Shown here piece by piece: positions 63,434-64,000 of a DNA stretch of 64,000 bases; the first letter of the stretch is position 1; every line of letters begins with the position of its first letter. The notes under the pieces were generated by a model. It did no database searches. It was not told the origin of the DNA and was given only the letters and a program-made list of their open reading frames with translations. Origin of the DNA: Neisseriaceae bacterium CLB008 (GTDB lineage Bacteria > Pseudomonadota > Gammaproteobacteria > Burkholderiales > Neisseriaceae); contig CP166133.1 in NCBI GenBank assembly GCA_041228285.1, positions 3,071,380 to 3,135,379 on the forward strand. The letters are read 5' to 3'. A program made the translations under genes and the position numbers.

Positions 63434-64000
63434 TTATTTGTCAATGGTGAACATCACGTCTCGAGCCAGCGGGACCAGGTGTTGGCCGTGGTCGACGGTG
63501 AGGGTTTGGCCGGTGACGGCGCGGGCATTGACCAGATAGTCGGCCGCCGCCGCTAAGTCGGCGCACTCAGTGCCGCGGCCCAGAGCGGTTTTAACGTGGG
63601 CCTGGGCAAAGTTTTCTGGGCTTTGATCGCCGCTGATCAGCGACAGCCCTGGGGCGATCGCGTTGATGCGTAAATACGGTGCGGCCGCCATGGCGCTCAT
63701 GCGTACGCTTTGTTTGAGCGCGAGCTTGGACAAGGTGTAAGAATAATAATCAGGATTGAGGTTGAACAGCTTTTGGTCCAGGAGCTGCACCACCGAGCCC
63801 TCGTGTTCGCGTGCCTTCAGCGCAGCACCATAGGCGGCGCTGAAGTAGACGGGCGCCCGAAAGTTCACCTGCATCTGTGCGTTGAAGCTGTCGGGCTGGA
63901 AGTCGTAAAAATGATCGGGCTCAAAACGCGCCGCATTGTTGATCAGCGCATCGAGTCGGCCATGCTGTTGGTAAATGGCCTCGATGTAGGCGCTAAAAGC
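63434..64000 (-). CDS. folM: FolM-like short-chain dehydrogenase (dihydromonapterin reductase), 5' end outside window
   Basis: The frame is open to the right edge, so the gene is partial; an internal Met near 63874 is not the start. The visible part has DALINNAARFEPDHF (SDR N-N-A-G segment), the Y-x-x-x-K pair in YYSYTLSKLALKQ, RINAIAPGLSL, and GQTLTVDHGQHL at the end. With the folX-like gene 30 bp downstream, it fits FolM, which reduces dihydromonapterin or dihydrofolate. The N-terminal cofactor motif lies beyond the edge. Confidence 0.83.
   Translation of the reverse strand, partial: AFSAYIEAIYQQHGRLDALINNAARFEPDHFYDFQPDSFNAQMQVNFRAPVYFSAAYGAALKAREHEGSVVQLLDQKLFNLNPDYYSYTLSKLALKQSVRMSAMAAAPYLRINAIAPGLSLISGDQSPENFAQAHVKTALGRGTECADLAAAADYLVNARAVTGQTLTVDHGQHLVPLARDVMFTIDK

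Noticed and set aside
1-64000. Neisseria-type DNA uptake sequences
   Set aside because: I looked for GCCGTCTGAA and several related dialects and saw no repeated match on either strand. The check was by eye and not exhaustive.
1-64000. CRISPR arrays, prophage, insertion sequences, toxin-antitoxin or defence islands
   Set aside because: No regular spacer-repeat array, transposase, integrase or defence-type gene was found; gene content is housekeeping throughout.

Overview
The window reads as chromosomal DNA of a Gram-negative betaproteobacterium, most likely a Neisseriales relative. It has the genes of an LPS-bearing outer membrane (lpxC, waaC, waaA, tamA-tamB, an O-antigen ligase-like gene), and its LpxC, FKBP, ParC and RstA-like proteins look closest to Neisseria-type proteins from memory. 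It is dense, ordinary housekeeping DNA: about 63 genes, most with short spacers and clear rho-independent terminators. I saw no rRNA, tRNA, CRISPR array, prophage or insertion sequence. The taxonomic call is inference; no search was run.

Layout. 0-7.6 kb: a patatin-type lipoprotein cut by the left edge, purD, tsaC, two small envelope proteins, then trmO-waaC-yigZ and selO on the minus strand. 7.6-8.3 kb: an AT-rich gene-free block full of DnaA boxes. 8.3-14.5 kb: lpxC, a tRNA-binding/ProX-type editing pair, two small exported proteins, mipA and a divergent RstA/RstB-like two-component system. 14.5-20.6 kb: a 2-hydroxyacid dehydrogenase, FKBP, yjdM, mnmE, a flavin reductase, a lipoprotein and a second gene-free block of DnaA boxes. 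20.6-29.7 kb: speG-lplA, ydhR, an SSB-like gene, an LLM oxidoreductase, a UPF0016 transporter behind a yybP-ykoY (manganese) riboswitch, a hairpin-rich repeat, nrdD-nrdG behind NrdR boxes, and an RhtA-like exporter. 29.8-37 kb: fba, an O-antigen ligase-like gene, a LysE exporter, pgk, aroG and sstT, all on minus. 37-45.2 kb: tamA-tamB-waaA-apbC. 45.3-64 kb: argE, an AGCS symporter, a flavin reductase, HiPIP, msrC-crcB, a NUDIX gene, spoIIM-like/rsmJ, hemJ-CYTH-hemL, a DUF218 gene-arsC, a TlpA-like protein, two small exported proteins, recQ, parC, and a methyltransferase/folX-like/folM-like group cut by the right edge.

The most interesting signal is not a gene. Four ParB-binding parS sites (6147, 17465, 25257, 28292; one perfect and inside mnmE) and, by eye, all thirteen exact 9-bp DnaA boxes (TTATCCACA) of the window fall between 6.1 and 29.1 kb, concentrated in two gene-free blocks at 7.6-8.3 kb and 19.5-20.5 kb. 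This strongly suggests the chromosomal replication origin and its segregation centromere. dnaA, dnaN, gyrB and parAB are absent here, so the origin would be separated from its usual neighbours, and its DnaA-binding DNA is split into clusters about 11.5 kb apart.

Regulation visible in sequence: a class-typical manganese riboswitch, a tandem NrdR box pair 31 bp apart before nrdD, a repeat pair placed as an activator site before the RstA-like gene, and many paired terminators that mark the transcription units.
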